Origin: Massilia aurea
GTDB lineage: Bacteria; Pseudomonadota; Gammaproteobacteria; Burkholderiales; Burkholderiaceae_D
DNA length: 64,000 nt
Reading direction: 5' to 3'
NCBI RefSeq assembly: GCF_014200505.1
Contig: NZ_JACHBX010000002.1
Location: forward strand, 1-64,000
In this document: in pieces, positions 7,644 to 16,587 of the stretch
Numbering within the stretch: position 1 is the first letter of the stretch
How the letters are laid out: each line of letters begins with the position of its first letter
Notes under the pieces: model-generated
Told to the model about the DNA's origin: nothing
The model's input: only the letters and a program-made list of their open reading frames with translations
Database searches by the model: none
Made by a program: the position numbers and the translations under genes

Positions 7644-9140
7644 ATGACCGAACTCGAATTCAAGTCCCTGGCAAACCAGGGCTACAACCGCATCCCCCTG
7701 ATCGCGGAAGCCTTCGCCGACCTCGAAACCCCGCTCACGCTGTACCTCAAGCTGGCGCAATCGCAGAACACCGGCAAGAACACCTTCCTGCTCGAATCGG
7801 TGGTGGGCGGTGAACGCTTTGGCCGCTACTCGTTCATCGGCCTGCCGGCGCACACGCTGCTGCGCACGACCGGCAACCTGACCGAGATCGTCAAGAACGG
7901 CGAAGTGATCGAGTCGCACGAAGGCAATCCGCTCGACTTCATCGAAGCGTATCAGGCGCGCTTCAAGGTCGCGCTGCGCCCTGGCCTGCCGCGCTTCTGC
8001 GGTGGCCTGGCCGGCTACTTCGGCTACGACACGGTGCGCCACATCGAGCACAAGCTGGCCGCGAGCACCCCGCGCGATGAGCTGGGCCTGCCCGACATCC
8101 AGCTGATGGTGACCGAAGAACTGGCGGTGATCGACAACCTGTCGGGCAAGCTGTACCTGATCGTGTACGCCGACCCGGGCCAGCCCGAAGCATATTCGCG
8201 CGGGCGTCAGCGCCTGAAAGACCTGCGCATGATGCTGCGCCGGAGCGTCGATGCGCCGGTGACGTCGGCCTCGGTGCGAACCGAATCGGTGCGCGACTTC
8301 AGCAAAGAGGATTACCTGAAGGCCGTCGCCAAAGCCCACGAATACGTGATGGCCGGTGACCTGATGCAGGTGCAGATCGGCCAGCGCATCCGCAAGCCGT
8401 ATGTCGATTCGCCACTGTCGCTGTATCGCTCGCTGCGTTCGCTGAACCCGTCGCCGTACATGTACTACTACAACTTCGGCGACATGCAGATCGTCGGCTC
8501 GTCGCCCGAGATTTTGGTGCGCAACGAGACGCTGCCTGAAGGCGGCCGCAAGGTCACGCTGCGCCCGATCGCCGGCACGCGCGGGCGCGGCGCGACGCCG
8601 GAACGCGACGCCGCACTGGCGGCCGAACTGCTGGCCGATCCAAAGGAAGTGGCCGAACACGTGATGCTGATCGACCTGGCGCGCAACGACATCGGCCGCA
8701 TCGCCGATACCGGCAGCGTCAAGGTCACCGACCGCATGGTCATCGAAAAATACTCGCACGTGCAGCACATCGTTTCGAACGTCGAGGGCAAGCTGAAAGA
8801 CGGCATGTCGAACCTGGACGTGCTGCGCGCGACCTTCCCGGCCGGCACCCTGACCGGCGCGCCGAAGGTGCGGGCGATGGAAGTAATCGACGAGCTGGAG
8901 CCCGTGAAGCGCGGCATCTACGGCGGCGCCTGCGGCTACCTGAGCTTTGGCGGCGAGATGGACGTGGCGATCGCGATCCGCACCGGCGTGATCAAGGACG
9001 GCAACCTGTACGTGCAGGCCGCCGCCGGCATCGTCGCCGATTCGATCCCCGAGATGGAATGGCAAGAGACCGAACACAAGGCGCGCGCCGTGCTGCGCGC
9101 GGCCGAGCAAGTGCAAGATGGCCTGGATGGAGAGTTCTGA
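7644..9140 (+). CDS. trpE: Anthranilate synthase component I
   Basis: TrpE converts chorismate to anthranilate, using ammonia delivered by TrpG; it is the committed step of tryptophan synthesis. The 498-residue length fits stand-alone TrpE. Conserved segments include [18 protein letters not shown] near the N-terminus (part of the feedback site region), [23 protein letters not shown], the catalytic core [16 protein letters not shown], and [10 protein letters not shown] / [19 protein letters not shown] near the C-terminus. The start ATG at 7644 follows GGAGAAAAC. Expression is expected to be controlled by the attenuator just upstream. The trpG start lies 1 bp after its stop. Confidence 0.97.
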   Translation: MTELEFKSLANQGYNRIPLIAEAFADLETPLTLYLKLAQSQNTGKNTFLLESVVGGERFGRYSFIGLPAHTLLRTTGNLTEIVKNGEVIESHEGNPLDFIEAYQARFKVALRPGLPRFCGGLAGYFGYDTVRHIEHKLAASTPRDELGLPDIQLMVTEELAVIDNLSGKLYLIVYADPGQPEAYSRGRQRLKDLRMMLRRSVDAPVTSASVRTESVRDFSKEDYLKAVAKAHEYVMAGDLMQVQIGQRIRKPYVDSPLSLYRSLRSLNPSPYMYYYNFGDMQIVGSSPEILVRNETLPEGGRKVTLRPIAGTRGRGATPERDAALAAELLADPKEVAEHVMLIDLARNDIGRIADTGSVKVTDRMVIEKYSHVQHIVSNVEGKLKDGMSNLDVLRATFPAGTLTGAPKVRAMEVIDELEPVKRGIYGGACGYLSFGGEMDVAIAIRTGVIKDGNLYVQAAAGIVADSIPEMEWQETEHKARAVLRAAEQVQDGLDGEF

Positions 9141-9141
9141 C

Positions 9142-9705
<564 letters not shown>

Positions 9706-9710
9706 TGCAC

Positions 9711-9813
9711 GTCATTCCCGCGAAGGCGGGAATCCAAGTCAGCACCGCAGCCTGTCCGTCATCAGCACCCCGGACACGCAACAAACTTGGGTTCCCGCCT
9801 GCGCGGGAACGAC
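9711..9813. repeat. REPIN-like paired hairpin repeat between trpG and trpD
   Basis: Two imperfect copies of the same palindromic unit face each other: GTCATTCCCGCGAAGGCGGG (9711 on) and, inverted, TTCCCGCCTGCGCGGGAACG (near 9792-9811), each able to fold as a hairpin, joined by about 45 bp of unique sequence. The flanking AATCCAAGT / ACTTGGGTT are also inverse of one another. This matches the layout of REP doublets that are mobilised by RAYT transposases. It lies inside the trp operon, in the trpG-trpD gap. Confidence 0.75.
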
Positions 9814-9849
9814 GTACGAGCGAATACTGACACCATACTGGACCCCGCC

Positions 9850-10887
9850 ATGGCGATCACCCCACAAGAAGCGCTGCTGCGCTGTATCGAACACCGCGAA
9901 ATCTTCCACGACGAAATGCTGTCGCTTTTCCGCCAGATCATGTCGGGCGATGTGTCGCCGACCATGGTTGCGGCGCTGACCGTCGGCCTGCGCGTGAAAA
10001 AAGAAACCATCGGCGAAATCACCGCCGCCGCGCAAGTGATGCGCGAGTTCTCGACCAAGGTGCCGATGGCCGACACCACCGGCCTGCTCGACATCGTCGG
10101 CACCGGCGGCGACGGCGCTAACACCTTCAATATCTCGAGCGCGGCGATGTTCGTCGCCGCCGCTGCCGGTGCGCGTGTGGCCAAGCATGGCGGGCGCAGC
10201 GTCTCGTCATCGTCCGGCAGCGCCGACCTGATCGAAGCCTTCGGCGCCCACATCGACCTGACGCCCGAGCAGATCGCGCAATCGATCGCGCAGACCGGCA
10301 TTGGCTTCATGTTCGCACCGAACCACCACGCGGCGATGAAGCACGTGGCGCCCGTGCGGCGCGAGCTGGGCGTGCGCAGCATCTTCAACATCCTGGGCCC
10401 GCTGACCAATCCGGCCGGCGCGCCGAACATCCTGATGGGCGTGTTCCACCCCGACCTGGTCGGCATCCAGGTGCGCGTGCTGCAGCGCCTCGGCGCCCAG
10501 CATGCGGTCGTGGTCTGGGGCCGCGACAATATGGACGAAGTCTCGCTGGGCGCCGGCACCATCGTCGGTGAACTGGTCAACGGCGAGATCCGCGAATACG
10601 AAATCCACCCGGAAGACTTCGGCCTGCAAATGGTCTCGAGCCGCAACCTGAAGGTGGCCAACGCTGAAGAATCCAAGGCGCGCGTGCTCGAAGCCCTGCG
10701 CGGCGAGCCTGGCCCGGCGCACGACATCGTCGCGCTCAACGCCGGCACCGCACTGTACGCCGCCGGCGTGGCCGACTCGATCGGCGCAGGCCTGGAGCAG
10801 GCGCGCGCCGCCATCGCCTCGGGCGCGGCAGTCGCCAAGCTCGAACAGTTCGTCCAGGTCACGCGCCAGCTCGGCGCGGCCAACTGA
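9850..10887 (+). CDS. trpD: Anthranilate phosphoribosyltransferase
   Basis: The enzyme transfers phosphoribose from PRPP to anthranilate. The start at 9850 ([12 protein letters not shown]) gives the standard 345 residues; an upstream in-frame ATG at 9787 lies in the repeat and is unlikely. The PRPP-binding loop [16 protein letters not shown] is intact, followed by [19 protein letters not shown] and [17 protein letters not shown]. It is separated from trpG by the hairpin repeat and followed 16 bp later by trpC. Confidence 0.97.
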   Translation: MAITPQEALLRCIEHREIFHDEMLSLFRQIMSGDVSPTMVAALTVGLRVKKETIGEITAAAQVMREFSTKVPMADTTGLLDIVGTGGDGANTFNISSAAMFVAAAAGARVAKHGGRSVSSSSGSADLIEAFGAHIDLTPEQIAQSIAQTGIGFMFAPNHHAAMKHVAPVRRELGVRSIFNILGPLTNPAGAPNILMGVFHPDLVGIQVRVLQRLGAQHAVVVWGRDNMDEVSLGAGTIVGELVNGEIREYEIHPEDFGLQMVSSRNLKVANAEESKARVLEALRGEPGPAHDIVALNAGTALYAAGVADSIGAGLEQARAAIASGAAVAKLEQFVQVTRQLGAAN

Positions 10888-10903
10888 TACCGAAAGCACC
10901 AGC

Positions 10904-11704
10904 ATGTCCGACATCCTCGACAAGATCCTGGCCGTAAAGGCCGACGAAGTGGCCGCCGCACGCAAGCACCGCGATTTGTACAGCCTGCGCCACGAAGTGG
11001 AAAGCGATGGCGACGCGCGCCGCAGCCTGCGCGGCTTCGAGCAAGCCTTGCGCGCGAAAATCGCCGCGGGCCAGGCCGGCGTGATCGCCGAAGTCAAGAA
11101 AGCCTCGCCATCGAAGGGCGTGCTGCGCGCCGACTTCCAGCCGGCCGCGATTGCGCAGAGCTACGCCGAACATGGCGCAGCATGCCTGTCGGTGCTGACC
11201 GACGTGAATTTCTTCCAGGGTTCGAGCGAGTATCTGCGCCAGGCGCGCGTCGCGTGTACGCTGCCGATCCTGCGCAAGGATTTCATGGTCGACCTGTACC
11301 AGGTCTATGAAGCGCGCGCGATGGGCGCCGATGCGATCCTTCTGATCGTGGCGGCGCTGGACCACGGCCTGATGGCCGAACTGGAAGCATGCGCGCTGGA
11401 GCTGGGAATGGACGTGCTGGTCGAAGTGCACGACGGCGCAGAACTCGACGCGGCCCTGCAATTGCGTACCCCGCTGGTGGGCATCAACAACCGCAACCTG
11501 CGCACGTTCGATGTCACGCTCGACACCACGCTCGGCCTGCTGCAAGCGATTCCGCCAGAGCGCCTGGTGGTTACCGAATCGGGCATCCTCGGACCGCAGG
11601 ATGTGCAGCGCATGCGCGACGCCAACGTGCATGCCTTCCTCGTTGGCGAAGCCTTCATGCGCGCTGAAAACCCTGGCCAAGAGCTGGCGCGTCTGTTCGC
11701 GTAA
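10904..11704 (+). CDS. trpC: Indole-3-glycerol phosphate synthase
   Basis: TrpC closes the indole ring from CdRP. The 266-residue single-domain form is typical for beta-proteobacteria (not fused to TrpF). Characteristic segments are [65 protein letters not shown] and [11 protein letters not shown]. It is the last gene of this trp group; trpF, trpB and trpA are not in the window, so the pathway is split between loci as is common in this lineage. Confidence 0.97.
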   Translation: MSDILDKILAVKADEVAAARKHRDLYSLRHEVESDGDARRSLRGFEQALRAKIAAGQAGVIAEVKKASPSKGVLRADFQPAAIAQSYAEHGAACLSVLTDVNFFQGSSEYLRQARVACTLPILRKDFMVDLYQVYEARAMGADAILLIVAALDHGLMAELEACALELGMDVLVEVHDGAELDAALQLRTPLVGINNRNLRTFDVTLDTTLGLLQAIPPERLVVTESGILGPQDVQRMRDANVHAFLVGEAFMRAENPGQELARLFA

Positions 11705-11710
11705 AAAATT

Positions 11711-11841
11711 GTTGGGTGGACGGGTTCAACGAAATTTGGTGCGCCACGAATCAGGCTCAATCAAACGCGTGGGCGGCACAGCCGCCCACCCTACGAGCTG
11801 TTCGCGTAGGGTGGACGGGTCCCCCGTCCACGCGTTCAACT
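11711..11841. repeat. Intergenic hairpin repeat, family shared with 57322-57421
   Basis: Three related units follow trpC: GTTGGGTGGACGGGTTCAAC (11711-11730), a unit 11763-11794 that ends ACCCTAC, and an oppositely oriented unit 11806-11840 that starts GTAGGGTGGACGGG and ends ACGCGTTCAAC. The last two are mutual inverted repeats and each contains an internal hairpin. The same core (GTAGGGTGGACGG ... CACGCGTTCAA) recurs at 57322-57421. The hairpins may also end trpC transcription. Confidence 0.8.
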
Positions 11842-11854
11842 AAACGATAAGCGC

Positions 11855-12319
11855 TTAACGCACATTGCACGGCGCAGGCGCCGCATGGCAGCCGTCATGC
11901 TGCGTACGCGTCGTGCAGCGCTTGCAGAACCGGCGGTTGCGCAGGTGCGCGTACAGCAGCATGAAACCGCTGAGGACAGCGACAGCCGCTTCGGCGTGCT
12001 CGCCCAGCAGCGGGCTGACGATGAACACGGCCGCCAGGAACAGCGCCAGGCCAGCGCAGCCGATCAGCAGCGTTGTCTTGTCACGGTGCCGCAGATAGCC
12101 AGGCACCAGCGCCAGCAGCACCGGCAGCGTGATCGCTGCGATCAACGTGTCGTGGAAGGTGTCGTGCGCGTGGGCGAGCCCCAGCATCGGAAACGCCAGG
12201 ATCACGAGCGGCATTGCCAGGCAATGCAGCAGGCACAGGACGGATGCCGTCATGCCGGCGATATCGCCGAATTTGATCAGTGCAGTTTTGGTCAGAGCGT
12301 TCTTGCCTGGGTGATTCAT
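11855..12319 (-). CDS. MerC-domain membrane protein, probably zinc-linked
   Basis: A 154-residue protein with about four hydrophobic segments. The first contains ASVLCLLHCLAMPL, the cysteine-bearing helix typical of MerC mercury-uptake proteins. The C-terminal tail is rich in Cys and His (FCKRCTTRTQHDGCHAAPAP), suitable for binding a soft or borderline metal. No mer genes are nearby. Instead the gene lies beside the ZnuD-like receptor and Zur-like regulator, and an operator-like palindrome (12350-12365) identical in core to those before znuD lies 30 bp upstream. The inference is a Zur-controlled inner-membrane metal permease or chaperone, probably for zinc. MerC domain identity is fairly secure; the substrate is not. 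Confidence 0.75.
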   Translation of the reverse strand: MNHPGKNALTKTALIKFGDIAGMTASVLCLLHCLAMPLVILAFPMLGLAHAHDTFHDTLIAAITLPVLLALVPGYLRHRDKTTLLIGCAGLALFLAAVFIVSPLLGEHAEAAVAVLSGFMLLYAHLRNRRFCKRCTTRTQHDGCHAAPAPCNVR

Positions 12320-12349
12320 AGCCCTGTTCCAATCATCATTAGAATCTAA

Positions 12350-12365
12350 TGATAACCCATTATCG
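12350..12365. promoter_or_regulatory. Putative Zur operator upstream of the MerC-type gene
   Basis: TGATAACCCATTATCG is an imperfect palindrome 30 bp upstream of the MerC-type start. It shares the core TGATAA-N-CCATTATC with the two sites before znuD (14634-14649 and 14662-14677). Zur recognises A+T-rich inverted repeats of this kind. Assignment is by recurrence and neighbourhood. Confidence 0.72.
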
Positions 12366-12410
12366 TTAGTGATTCAACGCACATGACGAATCGTGCATGC
12401 GATATCAGGC

Positions 12411-12452
12411 CCCAAAAGACAAACGGCGCACGACAGAATCTGCCGTGCGCCG
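12411..12452 (-). terminator. Terminator after znuD-like gene
   Basis: On the minus strand CGGCGCACG.CAG and CTG.CGTGCGCCG (stem within 12424-12452) fold around a three-base loop with one mismatch, followed by TTTGTCTTTT (12411-12423 region). It lies 20 bp past the stop of the TonB receptor gene. Confidence 0.8.
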
Positions 12453-12473
12453 CTAGAGAGTCTGCAATCAGCG

Positions 12474-14570
12474 TCAGAACATCACGCGAATCCCTGCCGT
12501 GATATTGCGGCCGGTAAGGGGCGCCGCATTCTTGATGAACGACGTGTGGCTGAACGCCAGTTCGTCGGTCAGGTTGTTCAGGCGCGCATAGAACTGCGTC
12601 GGCACGCCGCCGATGCGGGTCGAGTAATGGGTGCCCACATTGAGCATGTTGTAGCCACCCGTTTCGGTCTCGTACTCGGCCAGCTTGTCCTGCTTGCCGA
12701 CGCGGTACAGCTCGACCATGCCGTGCCAGCCGTTCCAGTCGCCGTCGAACTTCACGCCGATGCGGCTGGCTGGAATGCGCGGCAGGTTGCGGCTGCCGTC
12801 ACCACCATCGAAACGGGCGCGCACGTAGTCGCCGAACACGGTTGCGCTCAGGCTGGACGACAGCTTCTGGCGGATTTCGCCTTCCACGCCGGTGAACAGC
12901 GCGTCACGCTGCGTGTACTGCACCAGCTGGAAGCCGTCCTGGCTGTCCAGCGTGCGCGCATAGATGTAGTTGTCGACCTTGTTGCGGAACGCGCTCACCG
13001 AGAACGTCGTGTCGCCGTCAAACTTGCGCAGCGTGAGGTCGACGTTGTTCGAGGTTTCCTTGTCCAGGTTCTGGTTGCCGATCTCGTAGGTGGACGTGGC
13101 CAGGTGGGCGCCGTCCGCGTACAGTTCTTCGGCGGTCGGCAGGCGGTGGCTACGCGAGAGCGACGTGCCCAGCGAATAGCCTGGCGTGAGCTTCCACACC
13201 GCGCCGACCGATGCCGACGTGCCGCGCGCATCGGTGTTGGCCAGGCCAGGTGCATCGACCTCGATGTCCTGCCACTCGTGGCGCAGGCCGGCCTCGAAGC
13301 GCCAGTCCTGCAGCTTGTATTCCTCGGTCAGGAACGCCGCATGCTTTTTGGTGAGGGTCGGCGGCACGTACGCTTCTTCGCCCAGCGCCGAGAAATCGCG
13401 GCGCGTGGTCTGCAGGCCGAACACGCCGCGCACACCGGCAATCGGCGCGTGCACCGCTTCGAGGCGGGCATCAATGCCCTTGTTGCGGAACGAGGTCGAG
13501 ACCACGTTCTCTTCCAGCTCATCGTGGACGTACTCGGTGAACGAGGCGCGCATGCGTACACGCTCGATGCCGGCCATTGGATTGCGGTACTCGCCGCGCA
13601 CGTCCCAGCGCTTGCTGTCGAGTTTCACGACCGGGACGTCGCTGTGCTCGTGCTCATGCTCGTGCCCTTCTTCGTCGTGGTCGTGCCCCTCTTCTTCTTC
13701 ATGACCGCCGCAATGCAGCTGGACGCCATGCGGATGGCAGCCTTCGAATTCGTGGTTGTGGCCCGGGATGCCGTATTCGGTGCGCTCTTTCGTGAAGGCC
13801 GCGCCAAGGTAGCCATTCTTGCCGATCCACGACAGGCCGACCGTGCCGGTCTCGCCTTCCTTGTAGCTGCCCAGCACGCGGCGGCCATCGACCCAGTCCT
13901 TGCCGACGCGGTAGTCGCCCGCATCGCGCTTGACGCCTTCCAGGTGCAGCGCGACGTTGCTGCCGGCGGCCGTGGTGAATTCAAAAGCGCCCGTCTTTTC
14001 GCGCGCGGCCGAGTTGGCGCGGATTTCCGCGCTGCCTTCCAGGCCATTTTCCGGCATCGCCGTCGGGATCTTGCGGTCGATGATGTTGACGACGCCGCCC
14101 ACTGCGCCGCCTCCGTAGGCCAGCGCGGACGGGCCGCGCAGCACTTCGATGCGCTCGGCCAGCACGGGTTCGAATGCGACAGCGTGATCGGGGCTGATGG
14201 TCGAGGCATCCTGGATCTCGGCGCCGTCCGACAGGATTTTCACGCGCGGGCCATCCATGCCGCGGATCACCGGGCGGCTCGCGCCGGCGCCGAAGTGGCT
14301 CGACGTGATCCCCGGCTGGTGGGCCAGCGTTTCGCCCAGCGTCGATTCGCGCGCACGCACCAGTTCGGCGCCGCCGAGCGAGGTGACCGGCGTGATCATG
14401 TCGTCGTGCACCACGCCCAGGGCGCTGGCCGACACCACCACGGTCGGTACGCTGTCCGGATCGGCCGCCATGCGGCCCGTCGTCGTCTGGGCATGGACGG
14501 CCAGCGGCGCGCCGAAGGCCAGCATCAGCGCCAGGGTCAGTGGCGTGCGCTTGCAGGTGAAATGCGACAT
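12474..14570 (-). CDS. znuD: ZnuD-like TonB-dependent zinc receptor
   Basis: An outer-membrane TonB-dependent receptor of 698 residues. The start at 14570 gives MSHFTCKRTPLTLALMLAFG and a signal peptide ending VHAQ; the open frame upstream is not signal-like. The plug domain shows VLRGPSALAYGGGAVGGVVN and the barrel ends in a hydrophobic strand with terminal Phe (ITAGIRVMF). A loop near residues 270-315 is packed with His, Glu and Asp (HCGGHEEEEGHDHDEEGHEH), a metal-binding signature seen in neisserial ZnuD. Two Zur-box-like palindromes lie just upstream and the Zur-like gene is divergent, which supports zinc rather than iron as ligand. A terminator follows. Confidence 0.88.
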   Translation of the reverse strand: MSHFTCKRTPLTLALMLAFGAPLAVHAQTTTGRMAADPDSVPTVVVSASALGVVHDDMITPVTSLGGAELVRARESTLGETLAHQPGITSSHFGAGASRPVIRGMDGPRVKILSDGAEIQDASTISPDHAVAFEPVLAERIEVLRGPSALAYGGGAVGGVVNIIDRKIPTAMPENGLEGSAEIRANSAAREKTGAFEFTTAAGSNVALHLEGVKRDAGDYRVGKDWVDGRRVLGSYKEGETGTVGLSWIGKNGYLGAAFTKERTEYGIPGHNHEFEGCHPHGVQLHCGGHEEEEGHDHDEEGHEHEHEHSDVPVVKLDSKRWDVRGEYRNPMAGIERVRMRASFTEYVHDELEENVVSTSFRNKGIDARLEAVHAPIAGVRGVFGLQTTRRDFSALGEEAYVPPTLTKKHAAFLTEEYKLQDWRFEAGLRHEWQDIEVDAPGLANTDARGTSASVGAVWKLTPGYSLGTSLSRSHRLPTAEELYADGAHLATSTYEIGNQNLDKETSNNVDLTLRKFDGDTTFSVSAFRNKVDNYIYARTLDSQDGFQLVQYTQRDALFTGVEGEIRQKLSSSLSATVFGDYVRARFDGGDGSRNLPRIPASRIGVKFDGDWNGWHGMVELYRVGKQDKLAEYETETGGYNMLNVGTHYSTRIGGVPTQFYARLNNLTDELAFSHTSFIKNAAPLTGRNITAGIRVMF

Positions 14571-14633
14571 GGTGAAATCCTTGGTGATGAGATGAACGGC
14601 AGGCGGCAGGTCACCGGGCGCAGTCGCGTCTAG

Positions 14634-14649
14634 TGATAAGCCATTATCA
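14634..14649. promoter_or_regulatory. Putative Zur operator 1, znuD-zur intergenic region
   Basis: TGATAAGCCATTATCA is an inverted repeat (TGATAA and TTATCA around four bases) 64 bp upstream of the znuD-like start and 85 bp upstream of the Zur-like gene. It is the best-formed of three matching sites at this locus. Confidence 0.78.
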
Positions 14650-14661
14650 TTAACGTCGAGA

Positions 14662-14677
14662 TGATAGGCCATTATCA
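14662..14677. promoter_or_regulatory. Putative Zur operator 2, znuD-zur intergenic region
   Basis: TGATAGGCCATTATCA matches site 1 at 15 of 16 positions and lies 12 bp from it. Tandem sites between divergent genes could repress znuD and autoregulate the regulator gene. Confidence 0.75.
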
Positions 14678-14733
14678 ATAAGGATTCAACCCCCTTCTGG
14701 CCGAAGGGTCGCGCTTTCAGGTATTCTTCGGCT

Positions 14734-15120
14734 ATGCAACGCAATACACGCCAAAAATCAGCCATCCTGCACGCGATCGAGCATGCGCGCCGTCCACTGT
14801 CGCCACAAGAGATCCTGGCCGAAGCCAGCCAGGCCGTCAGCCAGATCGGCATGGCCACGATCTACCGCAACCTCAAGTCGCTGGTGGACGACGGCGCGCT
14901 GAAGGTCGTCACATTGCCGGGCGACGGCGCCCGCTACGAATCGACCAGCGTGGCCGAGCACCATCATCACCACTTCCAGTGCACCAACTGCCAGCGCGTG
15001 TTCGACGTGCACGCCTGCCCGGGCGACATCGACCACATGGCCCCGAAAGGCTTCAGCGTCGAGCGCCACGAACTCACGCTGTACGGCCGCTGCGCCGATT
15101 GCATCAAGGCCTCGCCGTAA
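14734..15120 (+). CDS. zur: Fur-family regulator, probably Zur
   Basis: A 128-residue Fur-family repressor. The N-terminal winged helix includes LSPQEILAEA and MATIYRNLKSLVDDGAL. The C-terminal metal domain has the histidine cluster EHHHHHFQC, the zinc-binding pair CTNC, and a second pair CADC near the end, typical of the structural zinc site. Its location next to a His-rich TonB receptor and MerC-type gene with matching palindromes points to Zur (zinc) rather than Fur (iron). A hairpin follows at 15126-15148. Sequence alone cannot fully separate Zur from other Fur paralogues. Confidence 0.85.
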   Translation: MQRNTRQKSAILHAIEHARRPLSPQEILAEASQAVSQIGMATIYRNLKSLVDDGALKVVTLPGDGARYESTSVAEHHHHHFQCTNCQRVFDVHACPGDIDHMAPKGFSVERHELTLYGRCADCIKASP

Positions 15121-15125
15121 CAGCA

Positions 15126-15148
15126 GCGCGGCCCGTGAAGGGCCGCGC
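15126..15148. terminator. Hairpin between zur and M20 gene
   Basis: GCGCGGCCC (15126-15134) and GGGCCGCGC (15140-15148) form a perfect nine-pair stem with a GTGAA loop, followed on the plus strand by GTTGTTGCTCTCT. It sits between convergent genes and could end transcription from both sides. Confidence 0.7.
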
Positions 15149-15159
15149 GTTGTTGCTCT

Positions 15160-16485
15160 CTATTTACCCAGCATGTTCAGCACCGCCAGCGTCATCGCCT
15201 GGGCGCTCGTCTTGATCGATGGCTCCGGCACCGGCGCGTAGAACGGCGAATGGTTGAACGCGATCGGCTTGCCGCCTGCTTGTTCGGCTGCGGCGACATC
15301 CTTCGGGTCATACACGCCGGTAAAGAAGAACATCGATGGCACGCCTTCGTTGGCGTACAGCGAAAAGTCTTCGCTGGCCGTCATGGCCGGCATGCGATGG
15401 GCCTTGTCCGCGCCGAACGCTTCCTTGAATACCACTTCGGTCTTGTTGACCAGCTCCGTGCTGTTGACGATCGCCTGGCCACCGCCGCCGATCAGCATCT
15501 CGGGCTTCGGTGCGCCCGCCATTGCGGCCGATCCTTCCGCCACGCGGCGCACGCCCTCGAGCAGCTTGGCCCGTACCTGCGGGCTGTATGAGCGAATAGT
15601 GCCGCGCACCTGGACGCTGTCGGGGATGATGTTGCCCACCGTGCCGCCCTGGATCGAACCGATGGTGACAACGCCGAATTCCTTCGGGTCCTTCTCGCGG
15701 CTGACGACCGTCTGCACGTCGACGACAAAGCGCGCCGCAATCGCGATCGGATCGACGGTCTTGTCGGGCGCCGAACCATGGCCGCCACGGCCCTTGAAGG
15801 TGATCTCGAGCGAGTCGGAATTGGACGACACCGGGCCGTCGTTGTAGCCGATCGTGCCATACGCCAGTGGCCACGAATGCAGCGCGAACGCGTAGTCGGG
15901 TTTCGGGAAGCGCTTGAACAGGCCGTCGTCCAGCATGGCCTTGGCGCCGGAAACGATTTCTTCGGCCGGCTGGCCGATGAACACGAGCGTGCCCTTCCAC
16001 TGCCCTTTCAGTTCAACCAGCGTGCGCGCGGTGGCGAGCCAGCTGGTCATGTGGATATCGTGACCGCAGCTGTGGGTCACGAAGCTGTCGCGGCCTTCGC
16101 TGGTGGCGCGGGCGCGGCTGGCGTACGGCAAGCCGGTTTTTTCTTCCATCGGCAGGCCATCCATGTCGGTGCGCACCAGGACCGTGGGGCCGGCGCCGTT
16201 CTTGAGCACCGCGACGATGCCGGTCTTGCCGACCTTCTCGATGACGGTGAAGCCGAGTTTGCGCATCTCGGCGGCCAGCTTGCCGGCGGTACGCACTTCC
16301 TGGAACGCGATCTCGGGATGCGCATGCAGGTCCTTGTAGATCGTGTCGAGCCACGGATACATGGCGTCCACGCGCGTGACGACATCGTTCTTGAGCGGCG
16401 CGGCCGGTTGGGCCAGGGCGGAGGTTGCGGACAGTGCCAGGAGCGGCGCACAGGCTGCGGCGGCGATGCGGGTCAGGATCGGCAT
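15160..16485 (-). CDS. M20 family amidohydrolase (exported)
   Basis: A zinc-dependent amidohydrolase of the M20D type (hippurate / N-acyl-amino-acid / IAA-conjugate hydrolases). Start at 16485 gives a signal peptide ending TSALAQP; 441 residues in total. Metal-binding signatures are VLVRTDMDGLPMEE, the SCGHDIHM motif, and GQPAEEIVSGAKAML with the catalytic and metal glutamates. The dimerisation domain contains FKGRGGHGSAP, and the last metal His is probably in NHSPFY. Export suggests scavenging of acylated amino acids or peptides in the periplasm. The natural substrate is unknown. Confidence 0.9.
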   Translation of the reverse strand: MPILTRIAAAACAPLLALSATSALAQPAAPLKNDVVTRVDAMYPWLDTIYKDLHAHPEIAFQEVRTAGKLAAEMRKLGFTVIEKVGKTGIVAVLKNGAGPTVLVRTDMDGLPMEEKTGLPYASRARATSEGRDSFVTHSCGHDIHMTSWLATARTLVELKGQWKGTLVFIGQPAEEIVSGAKAMLDDGLFKRFPKPDYAFALHSWPLAYGTIGYNDGPVSSNSDSLEITFKGRGGHGSAPDKTVDPIAIAARFVVDVQTVVSREKDPKEFGVVTIGSIQGGTVGNIIPDSVQVRGTIRSYSPQVRAKLLEGVRRVAEGSAAMAGAPKPEMLIGGGGQAIVNSTELVNKTEVVFKEAFGADKAHRMPAMTASEDFSLYANEGVPSMFFFTGVYDPKDVAAAEQAGGKPIAFNHSPFYAPVPEPSIKTSAQAMTLAVLNMLGK

Positions 16486-16546
16486 GGGCTCTTGCGGTCG
16501 TGTTGAACAAGCCACAACGATAGCATGCTGCGCTGCGATCCGATGC

Positions 16547-16571
16547 GGGCGGCGGGTCGTGCCCGCCGCCC
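16547..16571. terminator. Strong hairpin between the M61 and M20 genes
   Basis: GGGCGGCGGG (16547-16556) and CCCGCCGCCC (16562-16571) make a perfect ten-pair G+C stem with a five-base loop, located 17 bp past the M61 stop. No T tract follows, so it may be a weak terminator or a 3'-end stabiliser. Confidence 0.55.
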
Positions 16572-16587
16572 GGTATGGCTAGACGGG

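Noticed and set aside
12393..14633. 746-codon plus-strand frame opposite znuD
   Set aside because: Composition typical of a shadow frame; it runs through the TonB receptor and its terminator with no start signals.
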